Shown here piece after piece: positions 43,951 through 54,325 of a DNA stretch of 64,000 bases. Where the stretch lies: the NCBI GenBank assembly GCA_040391785.1, contig JBEBXH010000004.1, forward strand, positions 1 through 64,000. The letters are read 5' to 3'. Positions within the stretch are counted from its first letter, which is position 1. Each line of letters begins with the position of its first letter. Position numbers and translations under genes: made by a program. Under the pieces are notes generated by a model. That model saw only the letters and a list, made by a program, of their open reading frames with translations. It ran no database searches and was not told the DNA's origin. The stretch is from UBA5239 sp040391785. Lineage in GTDB: Bacteria > Verrucomicrobiota > Lentisphaeria > Victivallales > Victivallaceae.

Positions 43951-46890
43951 TCATGCGATCACCGCGAATTTGCTTTCCATGTCGGTTTCGATGCGGGCGT
44001 TGAGGTCGGTCCAGTTGGATGCGTTGGCGCTGGCCCAGTAGCCTACGCCGCCCCAGCCGCTGCTCAGTTCGCGCAATAGCAAGTCCTCTTTGCCGTCGCC
44101 GTTGTAGTCGCCTACTGCGGCGATTTCCCACTTATTACTGTCGAGTTGCCCCACCCAGCGCTGATTCGAGGACTTGCCGTCTTCCCACGCATATATATAA
44201 CCGGTGGACTTTTGCCACATGATGATATCGTCGATCCCGTCGCCCTGAAAATCGCCGATCGCCGCCACTTCCCAGTCATTGCCTAAGCTACCGATATAAG
44301 TTTGCGACCAGTTCCAGGTGTTGAACGTCGGGTCCTCGTTATGCCACAGGAAATAAGCGTTTTCGTCCGTTTTCTTGACCAGAATTTCGCTCATGCCGTC
44401 AGCATTACCGAAGTAACCCGCACCAATCAACTTCTGCACGTTTGTCGCCGCATTGTCGACATGCCACACGTCATGATAAGTCCGCGCATCCGACACGATC
44501 CCAAATGAACCCTTTTCATCATAAATGATCACATCGTCCAAGCCGTTACCGTCGAAATCGGCCAAGGTCTTAGTCTGGAAATTGCCTTCCACATGACACA
44601 ATGACACATAACCATAGTCACCGCGCCCCAGATCCGTCCAAGCCGCAAAGGTATTGCCATATCCGTTATAAAGCAAAATACCGTCATGCTCGACGCTATT
44701 CGAGAATTGCCCCACACCGACCACTTTCCACATCGAAGCTTCGGCGCCGCTCCACTCCCAAATGCCGTGCCATGACGGTGCCACTTGGCCATCGGCTGCC
44801 ACATACCCGACCTTGCCCCGCGCCGCATCCCAAGCCACAATCTGCGAATACCCATTGTCCAGCAAATTGGTTCTCGGTATAACCTCTGTGATACTTTCGA
44901 CTGCCAGATTCAAATTACCGGAACTCAAGGTCAATTTATACATGTAACTTCCATTGGTAAGCGAACTACCGACAGAAAGAATTCCCAATTCGGCTCCTGC
45001 TGTATTCTTCACGGTCGCGGTGTGGACATACGAAGCGGCCCCGGAAGCCAGTTTGTAATTTCCGGTCGCCTGATTCGCACTGATCGTAATAGAATAATTG
45101 GCGTCAGCATGACCAATGATCAAATCCAGATTGCTGATCAAGGCATTGTCAGTGGTTTTCTGATCCGCCGCGGAGAAATCAATATTGGCCCCCGTATAAG
45201 CGCTCACCATGGCACCATTTTGAATATTCAAGGTTCCCGCATGGCTTCCACCCGATGAAATATACATCGATCCACCCGATGAAACCACCGTATCTCTCGC
45301 AATTCCTCCGGAACTGATTTTTTGCGTAGCGCCATTGCGAATTGTAGTATTCACTGCGGTTCCACCCCGGAGCTTCTGCTGGCCATTGATAATATCTGTT
45401 TGGACTGCAATTCCGCCTTTCGAAATATTTTGAATACTACCGCTATCGATTCGGGTACTGGTCGCGACTCCGCCGGAATAAATATCTTGATCCCCTCCTT
45501 TCAAATATGTGTTGATCGCTTTCCCGTCGAGAATCATTACGGCAAGTCCATCCACTCCCGATACAACCGTACTGCTAGCCATGCCGCCGAAGGAAACAAT
45601 CTGTTCGCCACCATTGAAAACGGATGTGTTATTTGCCACTCCACCGGATGATACATACTGTCCTCCTCCGGATATGACTGTATTATTTGCTACTCCACCT
45701 GAATATATATCTTGCCAATCGTGACCATATAGAACAAAATTGTTCGCTACACCGCCCGATAACAAAAAACTTCCTGCAGTATTCGTCCCGGATATTACTG
45801 TTTTCGAGTCTGCCCCGATTACTTTAGTCTTGAGCATTCCACCTTGGAGTTGTGTAATACTAAGTGCAGAACCACCGGAAGTAACAGATAAAAGAGCACC
45901 GGATTGGATGACCGTATTACTTATTATTCCTCCCATATTAACAACTTGCGAACCATTGTTTAGTGTGGTTCCACTCGCGTAACCGCCGGAGAAGATTTCC
46001 TGATAACCGCCATTGATGATTGTATTACTTGCCACTCCGCCGTTCATTACATACATAGATGTATTATTGGACAAAGTCTGAAAATTCAGCATTAACATAT
46101 TCGAATATATCGTTTGGTCACTTCCGTAATAACATCCTGACAATGTATTGGCGAAAGTTACATATCCGCCATAGTTGTAAAAATAACCGGTAAATGGAGT
46201 CCAAACTAAATTGACCGCAGAACCATAAGAATCAAGAAGAACCTTTCCACCGCTGGATATAACGGTATTGTTGGCTATGCCATCATAAATATCCTGCACG
46301 CCGCCTTCAAAAACCGTTGTATTGTTTGCTATTCCACCAGAATCAATAAACATTTCACTATAAGTTCGTCCTGTCCCGATATTTACCCCAGACACCGATT
46401 GACCTGAGCCCACTTCCAGTATTCCGTTATCCTGATAGGCGGCAAGCCCTTCACCGCCGTGGTCCAGGGTTCCCAGCAGGTGATCGACCTCATGGCTGAT
46501 TGTCGCGATGATTTTGTCAAGACTTGAGGATGCATCGAGATTTACAAATGCGTTGTCATTTGGATTCAGATTTCCTTTGTCGACTGTTTCGGCGAGTCCG
46601 GTATAATCAAACGCGGATGTTTTGCCGATAAAAACCGTCGAATAATCTCCGGATGTCGGACGCTCGGTAACAAACAAAACGTTCTGTCCGGCATATTGAG
46701 TATTCAACTCGTTCACAATGGAGTTAATTTGAGTTTGCGATAAGTCGGAATCATTTACGATTACTTCATCAATGGTCAAAGCCTCGCCGTTATAACTGGT
46801 GGTTTCCCCGTCGAAATCCAGATAGATCAATTGCGGTTTCGGAGTGGTGACGATTTGCACTCCACCGGATTGAATTAGTTGTTGCATCAT
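43951..46890 (-). CDS. AIDA-type repeat protein with metzincin-like protease domain (paralogue 2)
   Basis: This 979-aa protein begins with a predicted zinc protease domain of about 155 residues. ISHEVDHLLGTLDH places His133, Glu134 and His137 in HExxH, Gly140, and Asp143 (or His144) as third ligand, the metzincin pattern HExxHxxGxx(H/D). It starts LIQSGGVQIVTTPK without a signal peptide. AIDA-type repeats follow (IANNTTVFEGG, VANNTVISGGG), then the 85-residue linker (DNALISNLDLI...YSITISANQATGNY) and the shared FG-GAP-like module ending MESKFAVIA. RBS AAGGA lies about 9 nt before the start. A secreted protease displayed on a glycosylated scaffold is inferred. Confidence 0.8.
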   Translation of the reverse strand: MMQQLIQSGGVQIVTTPKPQLIYLDFDGETTSYNGEALTIDEVIVNDSDLSQTQINSIVNELNTQYAGQNVLFVTERPTSGDYSTVFIGKTSAFDYTGLAETVDKGNLNPNDNAFVNLDASSSLDKIIATISHEVDHLLGTLDHGGEGLAAYQDNGILEVGSGQSVSGVNIGTGRTYSEMFIDSGGIANNTTVFEGGVQDIYDGIANNTVISSGGKVLLDSYGSAVNLVWTPFTGYFYNYGGYVTFANTLSGCYYGSDQTIYSNMLMLNFQTLSNNTSMYVMNGGVASNTIINGGYQEIFSGGYASGTTLNNGSQVVNMGGIISNTVIQSGALLSVTSGGSALSITQLQGGMLKTKVIGADSKTVISGTNTAGSFLLSGGVANNFVLYGHDWQDIYSGGVANNTVISGGGQYVSSGGVANNTSVFNGGEQIVSFGGMASSTVVSGVDGLAVMILDGKAINTYLKGGDQDIYSGGVATSTRIDSGSIQNISKGGIAVQTDIINGQQKLRGGTAVNTTIRNGATQKISSGGIARDTVVSSGGSMYISSGGSHAGTLNIQNGAMVSAYTGANIDFSAADQKTTDNALISNLDLIIGHADANYSITISANQATGNYKLASGAASYVHTATVKNTAGAELGILSVGSSLTNGSYMYKLTLSSGNLNLAVESITEVIPRTNLLDNGYSQIVAWDAARGKVGYVAADGQVAPSWHGIWEWSGAEASMWKVVGVGQFSNSVEHDGILLYNGYGNTFAAWTDLGRGDYGYVSLCHVEGNFQTKTLADFDGNGLDDVIIYDEKGSFGIVSDARTYHDVWHVDNAATNVQKLIGAGYFGNADGMSEILVKKTDENAYFLWHNEDPTFNTWNWSQTYIGSLGNDWEVAAIGDFQGDGIDDIIMWQKSTGYIYAWEDGKSSNQRWVGQLDSNKWEIAAVGDYNGDGKEDLLLRELSSGWGGVGYWASANASNWTDLNARIETDMESKFAVIA

Positions 46891-46907
46891 AATAATATTT
46901 CCTTGCT

Positions 46908-48983
46908 TTATGCGATCACCGCGAATTTGCTTTCCATGTCGGTTTCGATGCGGGCGTTGAGATCAGTCCAGTTGGAGGCGTTGGCGCTGCCCCAGTAGCC
47001 TACGCCGCCCCAGCCGCTGCTCAACTCACGCAACAGTAAATCCTCTTTGCCGTCGCCGTTGTAGTCGCCTACTGCGGCGATTTCCCACTTATTACTGTCG
47101 AGTTGTCCCACCCAGCGTTGATTCGAGGACTTGCCGTTTTCCCACGCATATATATAACCGGTGGACTTTTGCCACATGATGATGTCGTCGATCCCGTCGC
47201 CCTGGAAGTCGCCGATCGCCGCCACTTCCCAGTCGTTACCCAGAGTTCCGATATAAGTTTGCGTCCAGTTCCAAGTGTTGAATGTCGGGTCCTCGTTATG
47301 CCACAGGAAATAAGCGTTTTCGTCCGTTTTCTTGACCAGAATTTCGCTCATGCCGTCAGCATTACCGAAGTAACCCGCACCAATCAACTTCTGCACGTTT
47401 GTCGCCGCATTGTCGACATGCCACACGTCATGATAAGTCCGCGCATCCGACACGATCCCAAATGAACCCTTTTCATCATAAATGATCACATCGTCCAAGC
47501 CGTTACCGTCGAAATCGGCCAAGGTCTTAGTCTGGAAATTGCCTTCCACATGACACAATGACACATAACCATAGTCGCCGCGCCCCAAATCCGTCCAAGC
47601 CGCAAAAGTATTGCCATATCCGTTATAGAGCAGGATTCCGTCATGCTCGACGCTATTCGAGAAGCGTCCCACGCCGACCACCTTCCACATCGAGGCTTCG
47701 CTGCCGCTCCACTCCCAAATCCCGCGCCACGGCGGCGCAGCCTGGCCGTTGGTAGCCACGTAGCCCACCTTACCCCGCGCCGCATCCCAAGCCACAATCT
47801 GCGAATACCCGCTGCTCAGCAGGTTGCTGCTCACCTGATTTGTTACAAGCAAGCTCAGATTTCCGTTATTGATTGTCAATTTATAGTTATGGTCTCCATG
47901 AGCCAAGGTACTGCCAACCGTTACGTAACCCAATGTAGAATATTCGGTATTCATGATCGTGACTTTCTGATTGAAGGCGGCGGCATTTCCGGCCAAGAGG
48001 TAGTTGCCGCTTGCTTGATTCGCACTTACTGTAATAGAGTAACTGGCGCCTCGAAAAGCCGACAAATCATCAATAATAAGATTGTCGCCAGATTGCCGCT
48101 GATTGACTGCAAATACAATTTCGCCTTCCACTTTAATTACAGCGTTTCCGATATAGCCCATATAATTGGAATCAGGATCAGGAACTATGTTGGTATTTCG
48201 CGCGACAATAGTACCGCCAAAAATATTACGTCCTGTTAAACTTCCGTTTCCGGTAAACGCCAGTATGCCTCCACGATTGACCGTCGTATCTAAAGCAGAA
48301 TCTCCTTCGCAATAAAAAATTCCACCCGCATTCACGGTGGTGTTTTTGCTGGTATAATTTTGAAAATACAGGATTCCTCCGTCATCAATGACAGTATCTT
48401 CCAGGAGATCCGCCTTCAGGGATTCAACCCGGCCGCCCGAGCGAATGATCGTGCCTTTGGCTGTCGCATGGTTGTAAACAGTCATTGTCCCACCATTTTC
48501 GACTATAATCCCTATAACATCGGCTCCGCGTTCCTCCGCCCGCAGATTTCCGCCGCTGCCGACCGTAATATCTTGGGCCGCTTCCTTGTATAACACCAGA
48601 CTTTCATCAATCAGCGTTCTTGGCACACCTGGAAGAGTGATGTATTGTTCCTGCGTGGCCTCACTTATATTACCCGAAGAATCAACCGCCCTCATGGAAA
48701 CAGAATAAGTTCCCGCAGTATATAATGCACTGCAAATACTGGTATCAAGATGTACACTTACTGGATGAGTATAGGTCATATTTGTTCCTGTAGTTACATT
48801 TTTGACTGTAATATAATATTTTTCAACTTTGACGTCGTCTGTTGCCGGAGTCCAGTTGATTATAATTGCATAATTCTCTGCCCGAAGCGTCAACGGTCCG
48901 TTGAAAACCGGCGGGGTAGTATCCACTACCCCCGAAGAGACCGTCAAACACAAATCGTCTGAGCTCACATTACAAACTGCCAT
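46908..48983 (-). CDS. AIDA-type repeat protein with fibronectin type III-like N-terminus (paralogue 3)
   Basis: This 691-aa protein is the shortest full paralogue. After about 20 residues an Fn3-like domain is visible (VVDTTPPVFNGPLTLRAE, IINWTPATDDVKVEKYYI, YSVSMRAVDSSGNISEA; about 20-115). Some eight or nine AIDA-type repeats follow, more divergent than in the sisters (GGILYFQNYTSKNTTVNAGG), then the 85-residue linker and the common FG-GAP-like module ending MESKFAVIA. It lies 17 bp downstream-strand of paralogue 2's start side and 41 bp from paralogue 4, so the three are likely one transcript. Confidence 0.78.
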   Translation of the reverse strand: MAVCNVSSDDLCLTVSSGVVDTTPPVFNGPLTLRAENYAIIINWTPATDDVKVEKYYITVKNVTTGTNMTYTHPVSVHLDTSICSALYTAGTYSVSMRAVDSSGNISEATQEQYITLPGVPRTLIDESLVLYKEAAQDITVGSGGNLRAEERGADVIGIIVENGGTMTVYNHATAKGTIIRSGGRVESLKADLLEDTVIDDGGILYFQNYTSKNTTVNAGGIFYCEGDSALDTTVNRGGILAFTGNGSLTGRNIFGGTIVARNTNIVPDPDSNYMGYIGNAVIKVEGEIVFAVNQRQSGDNLIIDDLSAFRGASYSITVSANQASGNYLLAGNAAAFNQKVTIMNTEYSTLGYVTVGSTLAHGDHNYKLTINNGNLSLLVTNQVSSNLLSSGYSQIVAWDAARGKVGYVATNGQAAPPWRGIWEWSGSEASMWKVVGVGRFSNSVEHDGILLYNGYGNTFAAWTDLGRGDYGYVSLCHVEGNFQTKTLADFDGNGLDDVIIYDEKGSFGIVSDARTYHDVWHVDNAATNVQKLIGAGYFGNADGMSEILVKKTDENAYFLWHNEDPTFNTWNWTQTYIGTLGNDWEVAAIGDFQGDGIDDIIMWQKSTGYIYAWENGKSSNQRWVGQLDSNKWEIAAVGDYNGDGKEDLLLRELSSGWGGVGYWGSANASNWTDLNARIETDMESKFAVIA

Positions 48984-49024
48984 TTTGACACCCGTTTTCT
49001 ATTTTAATATTCCACATAATTGTT

Positions 49025-52000
49025 TTAAGCGATCACCGCGAATTTGCTTTCCATGTCGGTTTCGATGCGGGCGTTGAGATCAGTCCAGTTGGAGGCGTTG
49101 GCGCTGGCCCAGTAGCCTACGCCGCCCCAGCCGCTGCTCAGTTCACGCAATAGCAAGTCCTCTTTGCCGTCGCCGTTGTAGTCGCCGACCGCGGCGATTT
49201 CCCACTTATTACTGTCGAGCTGGCCCACCCAGCGTTGATTCGAGGATTTGCCGTCTTCCCACGCATATATATAACCAGTGGACTTCTGCCACATGATGAT
49301 GTCGTCGATCCCATCACCCTGGAAATCGCCGATCGCCGCCACTTCCCAGTCGTTATCCAGAGTTCCGATATAAGTTTGCGTCCAGTTCCAGGTTTTGAAT
49401 GTCGGGTCCTCGTTATGCCACAGGAAATAAGCGTTTTCGTCCGTTTTCTTGACCAGAATTTCGCTCATGCCGTCAGCATTACCGAAGTAACCCGCACCAA
49501 TCAACTTCTGCACGTTTGTCGCCGCATTGTCGACATGCCACACGTCATGATAAGTCCGCGCATCCGACACGATCCCAAATGAACCCTTTTCATCATAAAT
49601 GATCACATCGTCCAAGCCGTTACCGTCGAAATCGGCCAAGGTCTTAGTCTGGAAATTGCCTTCCACATGACACAATGACACATAACCATAGTCACCGCGC
49701 CCCAGATCCGTCCAAGCCGCAAAGGTATTGCCATATCCGTTATAAAGCAAAATACCGTCATGCTCCACGCTCGACGAAAACTGCCCCACGCCGACCACCT
49801 TCCACATCGAGGCTTCGCTCCCGCTCCACTCCCAGATACCGCGCCATGCCGGCGCCGTCTGGCCATTGGTAGCCACATAGCCCACCTTACCCCGCGCCGC
49901 ATCCCAAGCCACGATCTGTGAATACCCGTTATCCGTCAGATTTGTGTTTGGAACGGTAGTTGTCGGCGTGGGTGGCGTTGCACTTCCGGTTATGTTTAAT
50001 GAGAGGGTTCCGGAGTTCAAAGTTAACTTATACGTATAGCCTCCGCTGGTGATCGACCCTCCTGCTGCCAGGGTGCCAAGAGCCGTGCCGTCGGTATTTT
50101 TTAACGTTGTGCTGTAATTATAGGTCGATGCATTGGCGGCGAGTTTATAAGTTCCGTTTTCCTGGCCTGCTTTAACTGTGATGAAATAGCTGGCATTGGC
50201 AGCGCCTCTTATCAAGGCGAAGTTATTGACCAGAGCGCTGTCAGTTGCTTTCCGTTCCGCCACCGTGAAATCGATTATGGCACCGACATAGGCGGAAACA
50301 AGCGCGCCGCTGGTAATATTCAACGTACCCGAATGGCAACCACCGGATGTGATATACATGATGCCGCCGGAACTTACCGTGGTACCGACAGCGGCTCCTC
50401 CGGATTGGATGGATTGGTTTCCGCCGGATTTCACCTGGGCCGAGCGGGTAATGCCACCGTTGTAGACGGCCATATAGCCGCCTGAATTTAGCGTCGTCGC
50501 ACTGGCGACACCGCCAGAACTGACATACTGGCGCCCACTGGAATTTATCTGGGTGGTGTGGGCTTCCCCTCCATTATTGATGATCATGCTGCCGCCGGCG
50601 GCAATTACAGCCGCACTGGCAATACCGCCCGAATTCACATATTGGCGGCCGCCAGATTGGATCTTTGTATTGTTGGCTTTTCCGGCCTTATTGACCAGCA
50701 TGCTGCCGCCGGAAAAAATTGTGCCGCTGGTCAGAGTCGCGGAGTTGACGTAAACCGTATAACCGGATGATATGGATGTTCCTGCGACATTAGAGCCAAG
50801 CTGTACGAAATCCTGTTCGGATGAGTATGAATAAACCCCTGTGGCCTGATTCAAATTGATTTTCAGCCAGGTCATCCAGGAATCGTGGGCGCTGCTTCCG
50901 AAACCATAGCGTACCGCGAGGGTGTTGCCGGCAGCATCCAGCAGGTAACCAGCAGGGGAGCCGTTGTAGGTTTTGCCCGGAACCGGAGTATCATACAGCA
51001 GTACCATCGATTTGGAGAGTTCCTTGAAATCCTCTGCGGCAAAAAGATAATCATTCATATAACCGCAGAACCCGCACAGGGTTTTGTCGCCGAAATAGGC
51101 GAAAATAGGCAGATTATTTTCCCGGGCATAAGTCGAAGCCTGTGTCCAATCCGTCGACCATGTTCCGGGGACATAATCGGAGACGGCGGGGGCCGTTCCA
51201 CTGTTGATATTCTGAACCGTAAGGGAAAGGACGCCGCTGTCGATTTTGAGGGAGCAAGTCAGATTCCCGGATGTCTTACTGCCGCCAACCGATAAAGTGC
51301 TGCAACTGCCACTGCCGACGCAGAGCGATACGGACCCGGTAAAACCTGTCGCTTCGGCCGCCAACAGATAGGTTCCTGAACTTTGGGTGGCGGAAACTTT
51401 GACGGATATATTGACGTTGGAGATTTGGGACAAATCGTCGATCATATATGGATCCGAAGCATGGCGCTCCTGGATATCGAGCGTTATCGTTTTGCCCCCT
51501 CCGTTCAGTGTTCCTGGAACCAGTGTATCCAGTTTCAGCAAACCGGCCATGGTCAGGTTTCCGGTCAAGGTACCGGAACTGTTTACCACCATCACGCCCC
51601 CGCGGTTCACGGTAATATTGCCGCCCGAGGCGCCGTTCTTCAGATAAAGACGCCCGCCGGAGAGTACTTCTGCATTAGATATCGAGGCAGCGTTATACAG
51701 CTGCAGGATTCCCTGGGAGGAGACCTTCGCGCCTGATATATTGCCATAAATCGAAGCACTGCCGTAATTGCCGAGCGTCAGATCATAGGCATTGCCGCCG
51801 GAATTGAGGAGCATGGAACCACCGGAATGCACTGTAGTGGAACTGGCCACTCCATTTGAATATATATACTGGCGGCCGCCGGACAAGACCGCAGTATTGC
51901 GTGCCACGCCGCCGCTCGAAACATATTGAGTCATCGAGGACGAGACCGTGGCTCCAGTCATGACCGAAGCGGAGCTGACCAGTGAATTGCCCGAATAAAG

Positions 52001-52948
52001 CTTCACGGTATTTCCGGCTGCCGTCATCAGCGGTAAACTGAGCGTGTCCAGGACGATAGTCGTTACGGTGGAGATCGAATAGAGGTCACCCGAATACAAA
52101 TAAGTGCCGTTCCATTTCATTGTGCAGTTGCTCTTGTATGTATCATCAAAGATTATTGATTGGGTTGATGCGTTATAGCCATACGCTGTTACCATATGTC
52201 CGTAATTACTGGTAGTCGTCATCGTAATCAGCATCGGACGACCGATATCAATTTCAGCCATGAAATTCGCAAAAGTGAACGAGCCGCCGCTCGAATCGGC
52301 TTGCACTGTTTTCGTCTGGTCGGGGTCAAGGTTGTAGCCGACGGATTCCACATAAAGCGACAAGCCATATTTCATGTCGAGGTATTTATATGGTACCTGC
52401 AGGCTAAGATTGCCGGATGAAATCGTCACCGTGGTCGTAGAATTGGAAATGGCTCTCAAGGTCAAAGTAATGACTCTGGTACTGGTGTCGATGTTGGCAC
52501 GCCAATATTGCCCTGTCCCCAGGTAATCGGACAGTGAATCCCAGGCGGCGGTATTCAGTCCTTTCTGTGGGTCGCCGTCAATAAATGTGTATGGAAGTTC
52601 CTCCGCCGGGGTCGTGCGGTAAAAACGGTCCACGTAGCCCTCGGAGGCGATGAAATTACCCAATACCGTATCGAAGGCGTTCATGTTGTAAATGTTGCCG
52701 TCCGTTCCACGGGATGAAACCTCCACCGTTCCGGGAATGATATCGGAGACATCATAACCCAGGTAGCCGTAAAGATCGTAATACCCTAAAATCATCCCCA
52801 ATGCAGTACTCGAACATCCATACATGTATTCCGCTTCCGGCATGGTATAAGGCACCAGGACATCTCCAGAAGCACCGACACTCACACTCAAAGAAAGATT
52901 GTCGTCAACGGGAAATTCAGCGCTCGCAGTGATTTCATAGGTATTCAT
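49025..52948 (-). CDS. AIDA-type repeat protein with C39-like peptidase and thioredoxin-like domains (paralogue 4)
   Basis: The 1307-aa product opens with a papain-fold, C39-like domain (about 30-300): EYMYGCSSTALGMILGYYD holds candidate nucleophile Cys45, NYGHMVTAYGYN holds His251, and IIFDDTY offers Asp268/269. AIDA-type repeats follow. At about 590-705 there is a thioredoxin-like domain (NLPIFAYFGDKTLCGFCGYM) with the CxxC pair Cys625/Cys628 and LLDAAGNTLAVRYGFG. More repeats, the 85-residue linker and the shared FG-GAP-like module ending MESKFAVIA complete it. No signal peptide is visible. The combination suggests an exported enzyme acting on proteins or disulfides at the surface; activity is untested. 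Confidence 0.8.
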   Translation of the reverse strand: MNTYEITASAEFPVDDNLSLSVSVGASGDVLVPYTMPEAEYMYGCSSTALGMILGYYDLYGYLGYDVSDIIPGTVEVSSRGTDGNIYNMNAFDTVLGNFIASEGYVDRFYRTTPAEELPYTFIDGDPQKGLNTAAWDSLSDYLGTGQYWRANIDTSTRVITLTLRAISNSTTTVTISSGNLSLQVPYKYLDMKYGLSLYVESVGYNLDPDQTKTVQADSSGGSFTFANFMAEIDIGRPMLITMTTTSNYGHMVTAYGYNASTQSIIFDDTYKSNCTMKWNGTYLYSGDLYSISTVTTIVLDTLSLPLMTAAGNTVKLYSGNSLVSSASVMTGATVSSSMTQYVSSGGVARNTAVLSGGRQYIYSNGVASSTTVHSGGSMLLNSGGNAYDLTLGNYGSASIYGNISGAKVSSQGILQLYNAASISNAEVLSGGRLYLKNGASGGNITVNRGGVMVVNSSGTLTGNLTMAGLLKLDTLVPGTLNGGGKTITLDIQERHASDPYMIDDLSQISNVNISVKVSATQSSGTYLLAAEATGFTGSVSLCVGSGSCSTLSVGGSKTSGNLTCSLKIDSGVLSLTVQNINSGTAPAVSDYVPGTWSTDWTQASTYARENNLPIFAYFGDKTLCGFCGYMNDYLFAAEDFKELSKSMVLLYDTPVPGKTYNGSPAGYLLDAAGNTLAVRYGFGSSAHDSWMTWLKINLNQATGVYSYSSEQDFVQLGSNVAGTSISSGYTVYVNSATLTSGTIFSGGSMLVNKAGKANNTKIQSGGRQYVNSGGIASAAVIAAGGSMIINNGGEAHTTQINSSGRQYVSSGGVASATTLNSGGYMAVYNGGITRSAQVKSGGNQSIQSGGAAVGTTVSSGGIMYITSGGCHSGTLNITSGALVSAYVGAIIDFTVAERKATDSALVNNFALIRGAANASYFITVKAGQENGTYKLAANASTYNYSTTLKNTDGTALGTLAAGGSITSGGYTYKLTLNSGTLSLNITGSATPPTPTTTVPNTNLTDNGYSQIVAWDAARGKVGYVATNGQTAPAWRGIWEWSGSEASMWKVVGVGQFSSSVEHDGILLYNGYGNTFAAWTDLGRGDYGYVSLCHVEGNFQTKTLADFDGNGLDDVIIYDEKGSFGIVSDARTYHDVWHVDNAATNVQKLIGAGYFGNADGMSEILVKKTDENAYFLWHNEDPTFKTWNWTQTYIGTLDNDWEVAAIGDFQGDGIDDIIMWQKSTGYIYAWEDGKSSNQRWVGQLDSNKWEIAAVGDYNGDGKEDLLLRELSSGWGGVGYWASANASNWTDLNARIETDMESKFAVIA

Positions 52949-52982
52949 CGTTCTTCACTCCCATTTTATTCCAACCGTCGTT

Positions 52983-54299
52983 TTATACCGGTTTTGTTTC
53001 AATAAAAGATGGTATCTTTTTGATTGTCGTTATAACCTGCTCCGGCGAGATCAGCCGCGTGCACTCGAAATGCCTCTCCGTGTTCTTGTGTCGCGGGCAC
53101 CACAAAAAATCGAAATGGTCGAAGTCGATCCGCATGTCGTTCCAGCAGCTGTGGCAGGTATGATAATTGATGACCCGGTAAGGCGTCTCGAATTCATTGG
53201 TCGGATGGGTAAAGCCGGAAATCATAACCACCGGAACTTTGCAGCACCAGGCGATCCAGCTCAACCCGCTCGACAACCCGATAAAGAAATCTGCATCCTT
53301 GATCAGGTTTACCCGCTCCTGCAACGGTAGGTTTCCAGTGAAATCCTCTGCGCCATACGGGATGTGATTCCAGTTCAGATGGGTTCCATGAACTTTTTCC
53401 TTGTCAATGCACAATACGCGATAACCGTTGTCTTTCAGGTATTTGACAATCGTTGTCCAGCCATAGGGATTGTTCCAGTATTTGGCCTGGCTGCTTGACT
53501 GGGCGGCTATGCACACATATTTTTCTTTGATCTGCCGCGGCGCCGATAAATCCAGCCGCGGCGGCTGGTCCCCCGGCTCCACTCCCAGGATATAACCAGC
53601 CGTACGGTGCAGCCCGATGTAACGGAAGTCGATCGGCTGATTATCCACATCCCCTCGGAAAAACAATCCCATATAATAACACGCATATGGCTTGTAATTC
53701 ACCGTTTGCGCGGGGTCGATAAAGGTGATTTCCGGATATTGTTTTTCCACCAGTGTGGAGATCCAGGGGGTCATCACACAGATCACCTTGCAATGATGTT
53801 TCTGCTGAAAACGCTCCACATAGGAAAACCATCCAATCGAGTCGCCAATTGTTCCGACCGGCAGTTGAATCATGATTTCCTTGTCCCGGGCATCGTAATC
53901 ATAACTGAAAATCGGTTCGTCATTGCCCTTGTCATGAATAATCAGGCGGAATTTGATGTAGAATTTCTTCACACTCGTTACAAAAGCCCCCGGCACCGTG
54001 TCCGCACTGTAAAGAATGATCCCGGTATCGATATCCATGAAGGTCACATGGTACGTCTTATCGTTATGCGGAAATAAGATCCGGATTCCATGATTGAAGT
54101 CGAATTTGATCCCTTCCACCGCATCCAGCACCGGAATTGCCGGGATATCACCGTAAATGCTCGGCTGCTTGGGCGGGGCGCTTTCTTCGGCCACCGGGGA
54201 GGGGGCTGGGGCGGGGGAGGGGAGAACCGAAACCGGCTCTCCCGCTGTCAGATTCAAATCGTTGACTGTGTCTTCGCTGATGGATATGTTGTTACTCAT
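52983..54299 (-). CDS. TibC/Aah-type O-heptosyltransferase for strand-loop-strand repeats
   Basis: The 438-aa cytoplasmic protein matches the autotransporter O-heptosyltransferase family (BAHT; Aah, TibC). After a Pro-rich leader of about 50 residues come IKFDFNHGIRILFP, the beta domain, LPVGTIGDSIGWFSYVERFQ, and the GT-B donor half with FFIGLSSGLSWIAWCCKVPVV. Four cysteines, Cys382, Cys385, Cys401 and Cys413 (CHSC, LWCPRH, FECTRL), match the iron-binding finger known from TibC. Such enzymes add heptose from ADP-heptose to serines of AIDA-type repeats before export. It lies between paralogues 4 and 5, whose repeats are the obvious targets. ADP-heptose synthesis genes are not in the window. 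Confidence 0.88.
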   Translation of the reverse strand: MSNNISISEDTVNDLNLTAGEPVSVLPSPAPAPSPVAEESAPPKQPSIYGDIPAIPVLDAVEGIKFDFNHGIRILFPHNDKTYHVTFMDIDTGIILYSADTVPGAFVTSVKKFYIKFRLIIHDKGNDEPIFSYDYDARDKEIMIQLPVGTIGDSIGWFSYVERFQQKHHCKVICVMTPWISTLVEKQYPEITFIDPAQTVNYKPYACYYMGLFFRGDVDNQPIDFRYIGLHRTAGYILGVEPGDQPPRLDLSAPRQIKEKYVCIAAQSSSQAKYWNNPYGWTTIVKYLKDNGYRVLCIDKEKVHGTHLNWNHIPYGAEDFTGNLPLQERVNLIKDADFFIGLSSGLSWIAWCCKVPVVMISGFTHPTNEFETPYRVINYHTCHSCWNDMRIDFDHFDFLWCPRHKNTERHFECTRLISPEQVITTIKKIPSFIETKPV

Positions 54300-54325
54300 G
54301 CCGGATAATACCTTTCTGTTTAATA

